Assembly (NCBI GenBank): GCA_002292325.1
Contig: DBBR01000094.1
Span: 1 to 38,965 of the forward strand
Reading direction: 5' to 3'
From: Flavobacteriales bacterium UBA979
GTDB lineage: Bacteria; Bacteroidota; Bacteroidia; Flavobacteriales_D; Sanyastnellaceae
DNA: 38,965 nucleotides
The position numbers and the translations under genes are program-made. The notes under the pieces were generated by a model that was given only the letters and a program-made list of their open reading frames with translations, did no database searches and was not told the origin of the DNA. Positions 8,896 through 16,593 of the stretch are shown here, one piece after another (the stretch's first letter is position 1; every line of letters begins with the position of its first letter).

Positions 8896-9429
8896 CCCTG
8901 AATTTCTAGGCCGTTTATACACGGGAACCGTCGAACACGGCTCACCATAAAAAAGAGATTGAACCTCCGGTTGAAGGCGTCGAATGATCAAGGCCAAAGC
9001 CTCGGCGGTAGTCCCCATGGAGCATCCCTTGATGACAACGCGACCGTCTCGATAAGGAGAAAGATCCATTTCCTCGATGGCATGAATAAGGCGCTGAACT
9101 CTTACGGTTGCAGGAGGCCCGACGTGCACATGCGCTCCCAAAGCTGTCAGCCGGGAAGTGGCCAACATCCACGCCCAATCCGGTACAATGGCATCCGCGC
9201 TGCAGTGAAGGGCAACTACATGGCCTTCCCATTCAGGGGAATTCAGTTCTCGCATTGCGTTTCGAAAAGCCTTTTCTTTCAGGACCAATCCCATTTCAAG
9301 ATGATCGGCCAAATCCAGTTCCACCGCGTGCGTGGTTGGCATAAGGTCGTCTAAATCCAATGCGATGAGTCCGCTTTCATCCACGCGATTGCGGATTGAG
9401 TCAGAGGCAAATTCAGGGGATTGATCCAC
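8893..9429 (-). CDS. DUF2480 family protein
   Basis: A 178-aa protein matching the Bacteroidota-restricted DUF2480 family along its length. It has an N-terminal NRVDESGLIALDLDDL, a central LKEKAFR … HCSADAIVPDWAWML, and a C-terminal RVVIKGCS … FYGEPCSTVPVYKR. No biochemical function is established. The conserved Cys in GCS and GEPCSTVP could bind a metal or act catalytically, which is inference. The start is GTG at 9429, three bases after the dxs stop, so translation is probably coupled to dxs. No ATG precedes the conserved NRV block. polA follows 51 bp downstream. Confidence 0.88.
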   Translation of the reverse strand: MDQSPEFASDSIRNRVDESGLIALDLDDLMPTTHAVELDLADHLEMGLVLKEKAFRNAMRELNSPEWEGHVVALHCSADAIVPDWAWMLATSRLTALGAHVHVGPPATVRVQRLIHAIEEMDLSPYRDGRVVIKGCSMGTTAEALALIIRRLQPEVQSLFYGEPCSTVPVYKRPRNSG

Positions 9430-9432
9430 GGG

Positions 9433-11382
9433 TCAGGCGCGTTGAATTGATCGCGCCGATCCTGCACCAGCGGCGGCTAACATTTCTTCAGCTGTGGCCA
9501 ATATCGCCGCGGAATCATACTTATTCTCGGCATACAGCTCAGCCTGCGTTCCATGCTCTACATAGGCATCGGGCAGTCCCAATCGCTTTACTGAAGCGCG
9601 GTAATTGTTGTCGCCCATGAACTCGAGCACGGCACTTCCAAAACCGCCCATGACACAGCCATCTTCCAACGTGATAACATGATCGAATTGGCCGAAGATT
9701 TCATGCAACATGATTTCATCCAAGGGCTTGACAAACCGCATATCATAATGGGCTGCATCGATGCCGCGTTTTTCCAACTCCAAGATGGCCTCTGTTGCTT
9801 GGGTACCGATGGCACCAATGCTGAGAATGGCGAGGTCTTTTCCTGTTTTGATCCGTCGACCTTGTCCGAGGGGAATGGCCTCAAAGGGCTGCTTCCAATC
9901 CACAATGGATCCCGTGCCGCGGGGATACCGGATGGAATAAGGGCCGCTGTGTTTTTGTGATGCCGAATACATCATGTTCCTCAATTCTATCTCGTCCATC
10001 GGTGCTGCAACCACCATGTTCGGAACGCAGCGCATGTAGGCTAAATCATACCCTCCATGGTGTGTGGGTCCGTCTGCACCGACTACCCCTCCCCGGTCCA
10101 AACAAAAAACCACATGCAGATTTTGAATGGCCACATCATGGATGACTTGGTCGTATGCCCGCTGCATGAAACTTGAATAGATGTTGCAGAAAGGGACTTT
10201 TCCTTGCGTGGCCATGCCTGCACTGAATGTAACCGCATGCTGCTCTGCGATGCCAACGTCAAATGTCCGATCTGGCATTTCCTGGAGCATGTATTTCATC
10301 GAGCAACCTGAAGGCATCGCGGGCGTGACCCCGACAATGCGACCATCTTGTTTTGCCAATTCGATGATACTGTGACCGAAAACATCCTGAAACTTGGGAG
10401 GCTTGGGAAGGTTGGAAACGGACTTCTTAATTTCACCTGTCGATTTATCAAAAAGTCCTGGGGCATGCCAAGTGGTAGGGCTTCCTGATTCTGCTGGTTG
10501 GTATCCTTTTCCTTTAACCGTGACGCAATGCAGGAGTTTCGGCCCAGGAATATCCTTGATGTCATTGAGGATTTGAGCAACATGTTCCACATCGTGGCCG
10601 TCTACCGGACCGAAATAACGAAAGTTCAGCGACTCGAAAAGATTGGATTGGTTCAACAGGGCTGATTTGACCGCGGCCTCTACTTTTTGGGCAATGGCTT
10701 GAGCATTGGGTCCAAATTTTGAAATTCGACCGAGCAAGTGCCATACTTCATCCTTCACCTTGTTGTAGGTTTTGGATGTGGTGATGTCCGTTAGGTATTC
10801 TTTTAAGGCTCCCACATTCGGATCGATGGACATGCAATTGTCATTCAAGATGACCAGTAAATTGGCATCTTCGGCACCCCCATGGTTCAAGCCTTCAAAC
10901 GCTAAGCCTGCTGTCATCGCCCCGTCACCAATGACCGCGACGTGTCTTTTTTGGTGCTGTCCATCTAATTTGCTCGCAACGGCCATGCCCAGCGCCGCGG
11001 AGATTGAAGTAGAACTGTGCCCAACCCCAAACGTATCAAATTTGCTTTCGCTGCGTTTGGGAAATCCACTGAGACCGCCGTATTGCCGGTTGGTGTGGAA
11101 TTGATTCCGCCGTCCTGTGAGGATTTTGTGCCCGTAGGCTTGGTGTCCTACATCCCAAACCAACTGATCTTCAGGCGTATTAAACGCGTAATGCAGTGCA
11201 ACAGTGAGTTCTACTACGCCCAAACTTGCACCGAAATGCCCCCCCTTTTCGGATACGACGTCAACGATGAATTGTCGAAGTTCGTCGCATATGGCGGGTA
11301 GGTCCTCCAAATTAAATTGCTCGCGTAGATCCTTTGGTTCTTGGATACGCGATAAGTGAGGACCGGCTGGATAATGGTTCAT
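9433..11382 (-). CDS. dxs: 1-deoxy-D-xylulose-5-phosphate synthase
   Basis: A 649-aa thiamine-diphosphate transketolase-like enzyme that condenses pyruvate with glyceraldehyde 3-phosphate, the first step of the MEP isoprenoid pathway. The N-terminal ThDP/Mg site is present (GDGAMTAG … ILNDNCMSID). Also present are the GHDV loop, the central pyrimidine-binding half with GIAEQHAVTFSAGMA and HHGGYDLAY, and the C-terminal transketolase domain. I placed the start at ATG 11382 (MNHYPAGPHLS). A longer frame opens at 11430, but its first 16 residues are not family-like and a perfect -7 box (11416-11423) lies inside it. It is first of a dxs - DUF2480 - polA run. Confidence 0.97.
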   Translation of the reverse strand: MNHYPAGPHLSRIQEPKDLREQFNLEDLPAICDELRQFIVDVVSEKGGHFGASLGVVELTVALHYAFNTPEDQLVWDVGHQAYGHKILTGRRNQFHTNRQYGGLSGFPKRSESKFDTFGVGHSSTSISAALGMAVASKLDGQHQKRHVAVIGDGAMTAGLAFEGLNHGGAEDANLLVILNDNCMSIDPNVGALKEYLTDITTSKTYNKVKDEVWHLLGRISKFGPNAQAIAQKVEAAVKSALLNQSNLFESLNFRYFGPVDGHDVEHVAQILNDIKDIPGPKLLHCVTVKGKGYQPAESGSPTTWHAPGLFDKSTGEIKKSVSNLPKPPKFQDVFGHSIIELAKQDGRIVGVTPAMPSGCSMKYMLQEMPDRTFDVGIAEQHAVTFSAGMATQGKVPFCNIYSSFMQRAYDQVIHDVAIQNLHVVFCLDRGGVVGADGPTHHGGYDLAYMRCVPNMVVAAPMDEIELRNMMYSASQKHSGPYSIRYPRGTGSIVDWKQPFEAIPLGQGRRIKTGKDLAILSIGAIGTQATEAILELEKRGIDAAHYDMRFVKPLDEIMLHEIFGQFDHVITLEDGCVMGGFGSAVLEFMGDNNYRASVKRLGLPDAYVEHGTQAELYAENKYDSAAILATAEEMLAAAGAGSARSIQRA

Positions 11383-11415
11383 GGATAGGGTCTTATTGCT
11401 CCTGTCTGATACGAA

Positions 11416-11423
11416 CAAAAATA
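11416..11423 (-). promoter_or_regulatory. Putative -7 element for dxs
   Basis: The minus strand reads TATTTTTG, a perfect TAnnTTTG match, 33 nt upstream of the dxs ATG at 11382. No well-spaced TTG is seen upstream. Its location inside the longer dxs frame supports the shorter start. Confidence 0.45.
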
Positions 11424-11502
11424 AGCGCAATCATGTTCACATCGCCTGTCGCGAAGAGCAACATTTGCCAACACCTTGCAACGATTTTCGCGTAGCGCAG
11501 TT

Positions 11503-12195
11503 TCAGGCTTCCACCAAGGATGCGAGGCCTCGTAGGATGGCTGCTCCATCGGTATTTCCCAGGTCGGAACTTGCAGCACGTTCAGGATGAGGCATCATGC
11601 CGAAGACATTCATTGCTTTATTGGCCACTCCTGCGATGTTATCCTTGGCTCCGTTCGGGTTGGACCAGTTGTTCACTTTGCCTGCTTCATCACAATACTG
11701 AAACAAAACTTGGTCATTGTCCTGAAGTGCTTTCAAGCCGTCGTCATCAATGAAGTAGTTGCCCTCTCCATGGGCGATTGGGATCACAAGCGGCTGGTCT
11801 GTTTCTGACGCGCTAGAAATTGGCGCAATCCGAGAAACGGGTTTCAAATGAACATTCTTGCAGATGAATTTTCGGCTTTCGTTGTGCAACAAAGCTCCCG
11901 GAAGAAGGCCTGTCTCACACAAGATCTGAAAGCCATTGCACACACCAAAGACCCGCCCCCCGTGATGGGCATGAGCAATCACGGACTCCATAATGGGTGA
12001 GAACCGGGCAATTGCACCGCTTCGGAGGTAATCACCGTAGCTGAATCCACCGGGCAAAACCACGACATCCACTCCCTGGAGGTCACGGTCTTTATGCCAA
12101 AGTTGAACGACCGAAAAATCTAACTCGTGCTCCAATGCATGGACCATGTCCATGTCGCAGTTTGAGCCGGGGAAAGTGACCACTCCAAATTTCAT
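11503..12195 (-). CDS. purQ: Phosphoribosylformylglycinamidine synthase subunit I (glutaminase)
   Basis: A 230-aa class I glutamine amidotransferase that supplies ammonia to PurL when formylglycinamide ribonucleotide becomes its amidine in purine synthesis. The start is typical (MKFGVVTFPGSNCD). GVCNGFQIL carries the nucleophile Cys, HGEGNY lines the glutamine site and MPHPER carries the His-Glu pair. It is a stand-alone subunit, which implies a small PurL with PurS elsewhere instead of the large fused enzyme. It begins 27 bp after the DUF6427 stop and is likely co-transcribed. The 120 bp between its stop and dxs holds only the dxs promoter box and no RNA gene that I can see. Confidence 0.97.
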   Translation of the reverse strand: MKFGVVTFPGSNCDMDMVHALEHELDFSVVQLWHKDRDLQGVDVVVLPGGFSYGDYLRSGAIARFSPIMESVIAHAHHGGRVFGVCNGFQILCETGLLPGALLHNESRKFICKNVHLKPVSRIAPISSASETDQPLVIPIAHGEGNYFIDDDGLKALQDNDQVLFQYCDEAGKVNNWSNPNGAKDNIAGVANKAMNVFGMMPHPERAASSDLGNTDGAAILRGLASLVEA

Positions 12196-12222
12196 AGTGC
12201 GAAGTTCGACAATCTGATGAAA

Positions 12223-13167
12223 TCAGGGAATAATTTGGTGTGTAAAAAGAACCAACAGCGTACCAACAAACAGCCAGAACAAGCCGTTGGTCAAGCGATT
12301 CGAGTTGCGTTTGTGATGTTCCCATTGTGGAATGAGGTTCACGGTCAAAAAAGCGAGCGGAAGGGCCAGAGCAGGGGATGCGGGCGGTGCGCGAAACACA
12401 GCTTCCAATGGAGTTTGAAGTCCCCATGAAATACATGATCCGGCAACCAATGAACCTGTGAATAAGACAGAGTTGATTCGGGCATTCTGCATCCGCAGAT
12501 TTTTGTTTGATTGTTCCTTCATGAGCACAATGAATCCAAATGCTCCCCACGCAACGGTTCCTCCGAAGAGGAATACATCGCCTAAAACGGAGGGATGGAC
12601 AAATGCTGTCGGTCCTGAAGTTGGATTGAGCAGGGCGGCCACAAAAAACGCTCCCAGCCCGCCCCAAACCGCACCAATGGTGAGCATCATCCATTCGCGA
12701 AAGATGGCAGGGCGGGTGTTGATCTGGATCAGAATTAAGCCCACTGCAATCCCCCAAAGCTCAGGGTTCAAATAAATGGCCACGGCAGCTAACGCTCCGG
12801 CCCTGAACTGAATCGCGCTGGTAGTAGGTTGTCGGTGCATCCGCAGCGTCAGGGACAAACTCGCGCATGCGATGAGGAGGCTCAGCCAAAACAAAAGTTG
12901 ATCCATCCAAGGACCGGTTACTTCCAAAAAAATCAAGCCCCACGCAATGACACACCACCCCAATGCAGGATCTCCGCGCTCGACGAAATGTCCTTTGACA
13001 TAAATGTGATGGCATAGCATGGCAACAAAAATGAGTCCTCCGCCCTGAATAGACAGGGATTCCCATGTTGATTCAAGAACCCATCCACGTGCGAGCAATC
13101 CAGCGAATAAGGTCAACGGAACAATGAACCATGCAATTGGTTGGTTGGATCGGAGGATTGAAATCAA
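12223..13167 (-). CDS. DUF6427-like polytopic membrane protein
   Basis: A 314-aa integral membrane protein with about 8-10 hydrophobic segments. The opening (MISILRSNQPIAWFIVPL) has the DUF6427 family pattern, and the position beside a DUF6341-like small gene and purD repeats the flavobacterial neighbourhood. The function of the family is unknown. The start is TTG at 13167; no ATG or GTG fits the conserved MI-x3-RSxxP opening. purQ follows 27 bp downstream. Upstream, divergently, is the small DUF6341-like gene, 33 bp away. The call rests on layout plus the N-terminus, not on a catalytic motif. Confidence 0.7.
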   Translation of the reverse strand: MISILRSNQPIAWFIVPLTLFAGLLARGWVLESTWESLSIQGGGLIFVAMLCHHIYVKGHFVERGDPALGWCVIAWGLIFLEVTGPWMDQLLFWLSLLIACASLSLTLRMHRQPTTSAIQFRAGALAAVAIYLNPELWGIAVGLILIQINTRPAIFREWMMLTIGAVWGGLGAFFVAALLNPTSGPTAFVHPSVLGDVFLFGGTVAWGAFGFIVLMKEQSNKNLRMQNARINSVLFTGSLVAGSCISWGLQTPLEAVFRAPPASPALALPLAFLTVNLIPQWEHHKRNSNRLTNGLFWLFVGTLLVLFTHQIIP

Positions 13168-13175
13168 CGGTTGCT

Positions 13176-13183
13176 TATTTTTG
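13176..13183 (+). promoter_or_regulatory. Putative -7 element for the small DUF6341-like gene
   Basis: The plus strand reads TATTTTTG, a perfect TAnnTTTG match, 17 nt before the ATG at 13201. TTG triplets lie 15 and 28 nt upstream, neither at the ideal spacing. The opposite strand of the same 33-bp gap carries TAAATTCG (7/8), so this may be a bidirectional promoter region. Confidence 0.45.
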
Positions 13184-13200
13184 TCCCGAATTTAGCTCCC

Positions 13201-13389
13201 ATGAACACGCAAGAAGTCATTACCCCCGTCGCCAAATTTATTGAGTGGACCTTTGAAACTGTTTTGGTACCGATCAGTTCACCTTTCAACATGAGCGTGA
13301 TTGCGTTGGGATTTGTGGGGCTGTTTTTCTGGCTGCGGTTGCAGAAGAAATACACGGAGAAAGCAGAGCAGGAGGGAGGAATCGTTTGA
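13201..13389 (+). CDS. Small single-pass membrane protein, DUF6341-like
   Basis: A 62-aa protein (MNTQEVITPVAKFIEW…). An amphipathic N-terminal half with Phe/Trp residues is followed by one transmembrane segment (about residues 33-49, MSVIALGFVGLFFWLRL) and a charged cytosolic tail (QKKYTEKAEQEGG). Size, layout and position next to DUF6427 and purD match the DUF6341 family of Bacteroidota, of unknown function. The frame can start at 13171, but that ORF would run through the TATTTTTG box, so ATG 13201 is preferred. The 3' end is 16 bp from the convergent purD stop. Confidence 0.65.
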   Translation: MNTQEVITPVAKFIEWTFETVLVPISSPFNMSVIALGFVGLFFWLRLQKKYTEKAEQEGGIV

Positions 13390-13405
13390 TTCGAGTTTCT
13401 CTTGA

Positions 13406-14692
13406 TCACGCCAAGTCGAGCACATCTGCTCCGATGTCTTTCCGACAATAAGCCCCTTCGAACCCCACTTTTTCCTCGAGCCGGTAGCTGTTCTTCAAGG
13501 CCTCCGTCACATCTGCCCCTCGGCCTGTAAGAGCGAGAACCCTGCCTCCATTGGTGTACAGTTTTTTGCGACTTTGCTTCGTTCCAGCATGAAACACGTG
13601 ACCGTCAATGCCCTCGATGTCTTTCAGTCCTTTGATTTCTTTTCCTTTTTCATACGATCCGGGGTATCCATCGCTGGCCAAAATGACCGTAGCCGCCGCC
13701 CGCTCGTCTGTGACTAAATCGTATTCAGACAACAATCCTGAGCAGAGGCTTTCAAACAAGTGGAGTAAATCGCTTTTGATTCTGGGGAGAATCACTTCAG
13801 TCTCGGGATCTCCAAGACGGCAATTGTATTCAATCACATACGGGTCACTGCCGACGCGAATCAGTCCAAAAAATAGAATCCCTGAAAATGGTATCCCGTC
13901 TTTTCCCAAGCCTTTGATGGTCGGGATGATGACCTGATTCAGCGCTTTTTCTTGGAATTCTTCCGTCAAGAAAGGTACAGGAGAGATGGCACCCATGCCA
14001 CCCGTGTTTGGACCTGTATCGCCTTCACCAATCTGCTTGTAGTCTTTCGCAGACGGCAATAAGTGGTAGCTGTGACCATCGGTCACAGCGAACATGCTCA
14101 GCTCCTTACCAGAAAGGAACTCTTCGATGACCACCTTTTTACCAGCATCCTCAAATGCGCCTCCACTCAACATGCTGGTGAGGGTTTTGGTGGCTTCCGT
14201 CTTGGATTCTGTAATGACCACTCCCTTGCCTGCTGCAAGACCATCCGCTTTGATGACATAGGGTGGCATGAAGGAGTCCAAAGCCGCAATCGCATCATCC
14301 AATTGCGTATGGTCGAAGCTGACGTACCGAGCGGTAGGAATATTGTGCCGTTGCATGAAAGCTTTGGCAAATTCTTTGCTTCCTTCCAGCATGGCTCCAG
14401 CTTTCTTCGGACCGACGACCAGGATGTTGGTCTTGGTTGATGCTTCGAAGTAATCTGCAATTCCTGCTACAAGCGGTGCTTCAGCTCCGACAATTAGCAA
14501 GCCTATATCATGGCGACGAACATAACGTTCAACAGCTGCAAAATCCATCACATCCAAGTCCGCGACGGTTCCCAATGGTTCCATGCCTCCATTCCCCGGA
14601 GCAATATGTAAACTCCGCAACATGGAAGACTGACTCAGCTTCCATGCGATGGCGTGCTCTCGCCCGCCGCTTCCCAACAACAGTACATTCAT
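13406..14692 (-). CDS. purD: Phosphoribosylamine-glycine ligase (GAR synthetase)
   Basis: A 428-aa ATP-grasp ligase that joins phosphoribosylamine and glycine with ATP, the second step of purine synthesis. The opening MNVLLLGSGGREHAIAWKLS is canonical. The ATP-grasp lid region (PYVIKADGLAAGKGV, EEFLSGKELS) and the metal-binding carboxylates (VIEYNCRLGDPETE) are intact. It is monocistronic on the minus strand, with the best promoter of the window directly ahead. Its location close to purQ gives a loose purine cluster, split here by the divergent DUF6341-like gene. Confidence 0.98.
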   Translation of the reverse strand: MNVLLLGSGGREHAIAWKLSQSSMLRSLHIAPGNGGMEPLGTVADLDVMDFAAVERYVRRHDIGLLIVGAEAPLVAGIADYFEASTKTNILVVGPKKAGAMLEGSKEFAKAFMQRHNIPTARYVSFDHTQLDDAIAALDSFMPPYVIKADGLAAGKGVVITESKTEATKTLTSMLSGGAFEDAGKKVVIEEFLSGKELSMFAVTDGHSYHLLPSAKDYKQIGEGDTGPNTGGMGAISPVPFLTEEFQEKALNQVIIPTIKGLGKDGIPFSGILFFGLIRVGSDPYVIEYNCRLGDPETEVILPRIKSDLLHLFESLCSGLLSEYDLVTDERAAATVILASDGYPGSYEKGKEIKGLKDIEGIDGHVFHAGTKQSRKKLYTNGGRVLALTGRGADVTEALKNSYRLEEKVGFEGAYCRKDIGADVLDLA

Positions 14693-14696
14693 GAAA

Positions 14697-14726
14697 CAAA
14701 AATAATGGGTCTCACGAGGGGTGCAA
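14697..14726 (-). promoter_or_regulatory. Bacteroidota-type promoter of purD (TTG-N19-TATTTTTG)
   Basis: On the minus strand a TTG (14724-14726) is followed after 19 nt by TATTTTTG (14697-14704), fitting the Bacteroidota -33/-7 consensus in both boxes and in spacing. The -7 box ends only 4 nt before the purD ATG, so the transcript would begin at or within the start codon. Confidence 0.6.
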
Positions 14727-14796
14727 GCATTCGTTAGAAACTTCCTGTCTGTGCGCAGTAACTTGCGTGGAATTCCTCTTTTTGCATTTGAATCCC

Positions 14797-16593
14797 ATGA
14801 ATCGTCCTGTTCTGTCCGCTGTCATCATTGCATTCAACGAGGAAAGCAACATCAACCGTTGCATTGCCTCTTTGGATGGAATCGCGGATGAGGTGGTGGT
14901 GGTGGATTCAGGATCAACGGATCGCACGGTTGAATTTGCTGAAGCGGCGGGAGCCCGAGTGTTGCATCACCCTTTTGAGGGGCACATCGAACAAAAAAAC
15001 TGGGCAGCACGGCAAGCGCTGGGAGCTTGGTTGATTTCATTGGATGCGGACGAAGCAATTGGCCCAGAATTGCGCACATCACTGTTGGAATGGAAGGTCG
15101 GTGATCAGCAGTGTGATGGATATGAATTCAATCGCTTGACCTCCTATTGTGGACATTGGGTGCGGCATGGTGGTTGGTACCCCGATCGCAAATGCAGACT
15201 TTGGAGAGCAGGTCAAGCACACTGGACGGGAGAGAATCCACACGACCGATTGGAATTGACCTCAGGAAGATCACCGCAACATCTGAGCGGTGATTTATTG
15301 CATTTTTCTTACAACGAAATTGAAGATCACGTTCGGCAGATTCGGTTTTTCAGTGACATCGCTGCAACTCAATACAGTGGACCGGACTGGATGACATGGA
15401 GTCTCATACGTCCATTGAAATCAGCTTTTCAGTGGATGAAAAACGCTCTTTTTCGAGGTGGTTGGCGAGATGGCTGGGCAGGATGGACCATTGCCCGGTG
15501 GAGCGCTTTCGCTACCTCTGAAAAATACCGAAAGGCCGCTGCATGGCGTTGGAAGAAATCGGTGCTGAAGCATTCCGGAAGGGAAGAGGTTCAACGAATT
15601 TTGTTATGTCGCACCGATGCAATCGGCGACGTGGTGCTGACATTGCCCATTGCGGGTCGATTGGCTAAGCACCTTCAAGTCGATGCTTTGGTACGTGCTT
15701 ATGCCGCTCCTGTAGCCAGAGCTTCTCGGTCTGTCGTTCAGGTGCTGGAGTGGGATGGAGATGAACCATTGGATTTGAGTGTTTATGATGCGGCGATTTT
15801 GGCTTTTCCAGATGTTGAAGTCGCCAAAGCATTGAAGCATGCGGGGGTTCCTTTGCGGCTTGGAACAGCGCGTCGCTGGCCTTTTGCCCGCTACATCAAT
15901 CTACGCCACGGGGTTTCGCGAAAGCATTCTGGACAGCACGAGGCGTGGCACGGATTGGATTTGGCCCATGTTCTTCAACCGGTCCCAGGATGGGTCGAGC
16001 CGGGTGCGATGCCGTCTCAATCTCCGGAGGAATGGGCTGAATGGGCGGGATTGGAGGCCGAATCGTGGAGTCATGTACAAACGCGGGTGCAAGGAGCTGC
16101 AACCTGGCTGGCTCCAGGTCGCAGCCACGTTATTCTTCATCCGGGATCGAACAATAGCGCCACAAATTGGTCCATCGATCAGTATGTGAAATTGATGCGC
16201 ACGTTGATGAGGGAGGGGCACCGTGTCATTTGGACGGGCACCGCCAAAGAGGCCGAAGCTTGGCCTGAGCTCGCGTTATGGTGTGAAGAGGTGGATGCAG
16301 TGAATGCCACGGGAGCATTGACATTGGAGGAATTGATGTCATTGATTCAAGAGGTAGACGGCTTGGTGGCTTCGAGCACTGGACCTCTTCACTTGGCTTC
16401 GGCTCTAGGTACAGCATGTGTTGGTCTTTATGGCACAGCGGCACCGACTTGGCCCGAGCGATGGCATCCGATGGGATCACGGGCCAAGTGGATCGCTACA
16501 TCCAACCGAACAGACGAAGGGTGCTTGGACATAGAAGTTGCGGACGTTGCTGCAGCTTTATTGGATTTGGGCGTGGGTGCGGCGTCCCAGTAG
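14797..16593 (+). CDS. Fused GT2 (LPS-core type) and GT9 (heptosyltransferase-like) glycosyltransferase
   Basis: A 598-aa two-domain enzyme. Residues 1-about 260 are a GT-A family 2 domain of the WaaE/KdtX kind: AVIIAFNEESNI, VVDSGSTDRT, LDADEAI, then GGWYPDRKCRLWR and a membrane-associating C-terminal segment (WMTWSLIRPLKSAF). Residues about 268-598 are a GT-B family 9 domain of the ADP-heptose transferase type: RILLCRTDAIGDVVLTLPI, a VILHPGSNNSATNW nucleotide loop, and the ASSTGPLHLASALG donor site. Both domains look intact. The proteins are usually separate genes in LPS-core clusters. ATG 14797 is preferred over GTG 14767, because the GT2 beta-strand starts just after it. The last 36 bp overlap the convergent O-antigen ligase gene. 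Confidence 0.9.
   Translation: MNRPVLSAVIIAFNEESNINRCIASLDGIADEVVVVDSGSTDRTVEFAEAAGARVLHHPFEGHIEQKNWAARQALGAWLISLDADEAIGPELRTSLLEWKVGDQQCDGYEFNRLTSYCGHWVRHGGWYPDRKCRLWRAGQAHWTGENPHDRLELTSGRSPQHLSGDLLHFSYNEIEDHVRQIRFFSDIAATQYSGPDWMTWSLIRPLKSAFQWMKNALFRGGWRDGWAGWTIARWSAFATSEKYRKAAAWRWKKSVLKHSGREEVQRILLCRTDAIGDVVLTLPIAGRLAKHLQVDALVRAYAAPVARASRSVVQVLEWDGDEPLDLSVYDAAILAFPDVEVAKALKHAGVPLRLGTARRWPFARYINLRHGVSRKHSGQHEAWHGLDLAHVLQPVPGWVEPGAMPSQSPEEWAEWAGLEAESWSHVQTRVQGAATWLAPGRSHVILHPGSNNSATNWSIDQYVKLMRTLMREGHRVIWTGTAKEAEAWPELALWCEEVDAVNATGALTLEELMSLIQEVDGLVASSTGPLHLASALGTACVGLYGTAAPTWPERWHPMGSRAKWIATSNRTDEGCLDIEVADVAAALLDLGVGAASQ

Noticed and set aside
11383..11502. 120-bp gap tested for a tRNA, small RNA or small gene
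   Set aside because: No cloverleaf, no T-loop consensus, and the only ORF there runs antisense-frame into purQ; only the dxs -7 box is supportable.
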